This document shows positions 5,918 to 7,518 of a stretch of DNA of 7,518 bases, piece after piece. This stretch comes from Burkholderiales bacterium. Its GTDB lineage: Bacteria; Pseudomonadota; Gammaproteobacteria; Burkholderiales; SG8-39. Numbering within the stretch: position 1 is the first letter of the stretch; each line of letters opens with the position of its first letter. Made by a program: the position numbers and the translations under genes. The DNA is taken from assembly GCA_016649475.1 (NCBI GenBank), contig JAENXP010000092.1:1-7518 (forward strand). The letters run 5' to 3'. A model generated the notes under the pieces. It had not been told where the DNA came from. It saw only the letters and a program-made list of their open reading frames with translations, and ran no database searches.

Positions 5918-7342
5918 TCAATTGAAACGCACGTACTCGAAATCCGCCGGCTGGTTGTTGATGCCGCGCGCCGGCGGGGCGATCCAGTTGGCGAACTTGC
6001 CGTGCTCGGCCACGCGACCCATGAGCGAGCACACGTAGGCGCGGTCTTCCTCGGTCGGCAGCCAGGAAGCATGCGATCGCGTCCATTCGGCTTCGCTGAG
6101 GATATTTCCATCCGGGCTGATGTGGTGTTCGGTGAACAGCCCGATGCGGCGGTGAAAACCCTTGTGCGGCAGCGTGAAGCGGAAGGCGATGCCGGCTTTC
6201 TCCGGAATCTTGTTCCAGCGGCTGATCCCCGACTGCACGTCGGCAACCCAGTCGTCGCGCAGGCGCTCGTTCAATGCGGTGAGCGCCGGGGCGTGCTTGG
6301 TCACGATCTGGCCGCCGACGACTTCCATGTAGGGGTACTCGGAGCCGTGCAGCTTGTGGTCGTCGGCGAGCTTGGTCTCCTCGAATCGGCCTTTGAGGCC
6401 GTTGGCGTAGAACGACGCCGCGTTCGACGAAATCTCGGAACCAAACAGATCGGCGGTGACGCTGTAATGAAAGTTCAGGTATTTCTGCAGCGTGGGCAGG
6501 TCTATCACCCCGAGGGCGCGCAGCTTGGCCGCATCCTCGGTCTTGTGCTCCTTCATCGCGTCGCAGGTGCGGGCGATGATGCGCGCGATCCCCGATTCGC
6601 CCACGAACATGTGGTGCGCTTCCTCGGTCAGCATGAACCTGCAGGTGCGCGCCAGCGGATCGAAGCCGGACTCGGCCAGCGCGGCGAGCTGGTACTTGCC
6701 GTCGCGGTCGGTAATGAAAGTGAACATGAAGAACGAAAGCCAGTCTGGCGTCTTCTCGTTGAACGCGGTAAGAATGCGCGGATTGTCGGCATCGCCCGAG
6801 CGGCGCGCCAGCAGGGCCTCGCCTTCCTCGCGGCCGTCGCGGCCGAAATGCGCGTGCAGCAGATACACCATGGCCCAGAGGTGGCGGCCTTCCTCGACGT
6901 TGACCTGGAACAGGTTGCGCAGGTCGTAGAGCGAAGGGCAGGTCAGCCCGAGATGGCGCTGCTGTTCCACCGAAGCGGGTTCGGTGTCGCCCTGGGTGAC
7001 GATGATGCGGCGCAGGGTCGAGCGGTATTCGCCCGGGACTTCCTGCCACGCGGGCTCGCCCGCGTGCTCGCCGAAGTTGATCTTGCGCTCGGGGTTCGCC
7101 GGCGCGAGAAAAATGCCCCAGCGATAGTCCTGCATCTTGACGTAGTCGAAATGCGCCCAGCCCTTGGGCTCGACGCTGATCGCCGTGCGCAGATAGACGT
7201 CGATGTTGCTCGATTCGTCCGGCCCCATTTCCGACCACCAGTTGAGAAAGCCGGGCTGCCAGTGCTCCAGCGCGCGCTGTAGCGACTTGTTGCCGGACAG
7301 GTCGACGTTGTTGGGAATTTTTTCGCTGTAGTTGATTGCCAT
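5918..7342 (-). CDS. boxB: Benzoyl-CoA 2,3-epoxidase, oxygenase component BoxB
   Basis: BoxB is a class I diiron oxygenase that converts benzoyl-CoA with O2 to 2,3-epoxybenzoyl-CoA, using electrons from BoxA. The epoxide then goes to the ring-opening enzyme BoxC, which is not in the window. The protein has 474 residues, the normal family size, and every diiron ligand is in place, one residue later than in the Azoarcus evansii enzyme as I recall it: E121, E151 and H154 (EGRH), D212, E241 and H244 (EEAHH). The first residues MAINYSEKIPNNVDL are typical. The ATG at 7340-7342 has AGGAG 7 nt upstream. Upstream lie a 16-bp palindrome (7361-7376) and copy B of the hairpin module. It is the gene before boxA on the same strand and they are likely cotranscribed. 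No BoxR-type TGCA-N6-TGCA operator is visible. Cytoplasmic. Confidence 0.96.
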   Translation of the reverse strand: MAINYSEKIPNNVDLSGNKSLQRALEHWQPGFLNWWSEMGPDESSNIDVYLRTAISVEPKGWAHFDYVKMQDYRWGIFLAPANPERKINFGEHAGEPAWQEVPGEYRSTLRRIIVTQGDTEPASVEQQRHLGLTCPSLYDLRNLFQVNVEEGRHLWAMVYLLHAHFGRDGREEGEALLARRSGDADNPRILTAFNEKTPDWLSFFMFTFITDRDGKYQLAALAESGFDPLARTCRFMLTEEAHHMFVGESGIARIIARTCDAMKEHKTEDAAKLRALGVIDLPTLQKYLNFHYSVTADLFGSEISSNAASFYANGLKGRFEETKLADDHKLHGSEYPYMEVVGGQIVTKHAPALTALNERLRDDWVADVQSGISRWNKIPEKAGIAFRFTLPHKGFHRRIGLFTEHHISPDGNILSEAEWTRSHASWLPTEEDRAYVCSLMGRVAEHGKFANWIAPPARGINNQPADFEYVRFN

Positions 7343-7360
7343 GTTCTAGCTCCTGTACGT

Positions 7361-7376
7361 CGCGACCTAGGTCGCG
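7361..7376. promoter_or_regulatory. 16-bp perfect palindrome in the boxB leader
   Basis: CGCGACCTAGGTCGCG is its own reverse complement and ends 6 nt upstream of the boxB Shine-Dalgarno sequence (complement of CTCCT at 7350-7354). Its centre CCTAGG recurs at 7418-7423. It could be an operator for a dimeric regulator, or fold the leader next to the ribosome site. It differs from the TGCA-based operators reported for BoxR/BzdR regulators. Role unproven. Confidence 0.45.
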
Positions 7377-7433
7377 TCTTTGAAAGTTCCACGGTTGTTG
7401 CATAAAACCCATGCCGTCCTAGGTTTTTACCAT

Positions 7434-7518
7434 AACCGCGTTTCTGAACGGATGCGCTTTTTATCCGTTCAGAAACGCGGTTGGCGCGCGCAGCGCGCAG
7501 GTATTGGCAAAACCTGCA
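7434..7518. repeat. Hairpin module, copy B (upstream of boxB; reaches the window edge)
   Basis: Arms 7434-7453 and 7463-7482 form a perfect 20-bp inverted repeat around a 9-nt loop (GCGCTTTTT). They are followed by the same constant block as copy A (7483-7502) and a small hairpin, GCAGGT (7497-7502) with ACCTGC (7512-7517). Total length equals copy A: the stem is one pair shorter and the loop two bases longer. Five stem pairs differ from copy A and all stay paired. The array may continue past the right edge as it does in the boxB-boxA gap. Confidence 0.82.

Noticed and set aside
2935..5925. A 996-codon open frame on the plus strand running antisense to four genes
   Set aside because: It crosses selO, the crotonase, the TRIC gene in another frame, boxA and the hairpin array. 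Its product is rich in Arg, Gly and Ala with no domain, and it has no ribosome site. It is a typical stop-poor shadow in GC-rich DNA.
5658..7412. A 584-codon frame on the minus strand covering boxB and the hairpin gap
   Set aside because: It is boxB read out of frame. The true boxB frame has complete diiron ligands and a ribosome site, and this one shows no family features.
7343..7433. A sigma-54 promoter (GG-N10-GC) ahead of boxB
   Set aside because: The nearest GG and GC pairs have 12 nt or other spacing, and the surrounding consensus bases are missing.

Overview
The window is GC-rich and densely packed with genes, and it looks like the chromosome of an aerobic or facultative betaproteobacterium. 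I infer this from the msrB-yciB gene pair, whose predicted YciB closely resembles betaproteobacterial forms, and from a 'box' benzoyl-CoA epoxidase gene pair of the kind known in Azoarcus, Thauera and Burkholderia relatives. I see no phage, insertion-sequence, rRNA or tRNA genes. Base composition looks even throughout, apart from an AT-richer stretch at about 3700-3750 and the hairpin arrays described below.

Left part (1-1503): yciB (membrane septation protein, cut by the left edge) and msrB (methionine-R-sulfoxide reductase) lie on the minus strand. Diverging from msrB across 138 bp is a small AhpD/carboxymuconolactone-decarboxylase-type thiol protein on the plus strand.

Middle (1500-4393): selO (YdiU, a protein adenylyltransferase with a pseudokinase fold) and an atypical crotonase lie on the minus strand. 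They overlap by 20 bp and are probably translationally coupled. The stop codons of the AhpD-like gene and selO overlap tail to tail. The crotonase diverges from a TRIC/UPF0126 membrane channel gene on the plus strand. msrB, the AhpD-like gene and selO all relate to thiol or redox protection.

Right part (4447-7518): boxB (diiron benzoyl-CoA epoxidase) is followed by boxA (its NADPH-dependent iron-sulfur flavoprotein reductase) on the minus strand. They form one enzyme system for aerobic breakdown of benzoate and other aromatics through CoA thioesters. Downstream enzymes such as BoxC and the benzoate-CoA ligase are not in the window and may lie beyond the right edge.

The most unusual structure is non-coding. 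An 85-bp module occurs twice, once in the boxB-boxA gap and once upstream of boxB, where the window cuts it or ends at it. It consists of a 20-21 bp perfect hairpin, a constant GC-alternating block and a second small hairpin. The stems of the two long hairpins differ at five base pairs plus one inserted base pair, and every difference is compensated on the opposite arm. In the boxB-boxA gap the module is joined to two more hairpins, giving an almost uninterrupted 159-nt run of stem-loops between two genes whose products work together.
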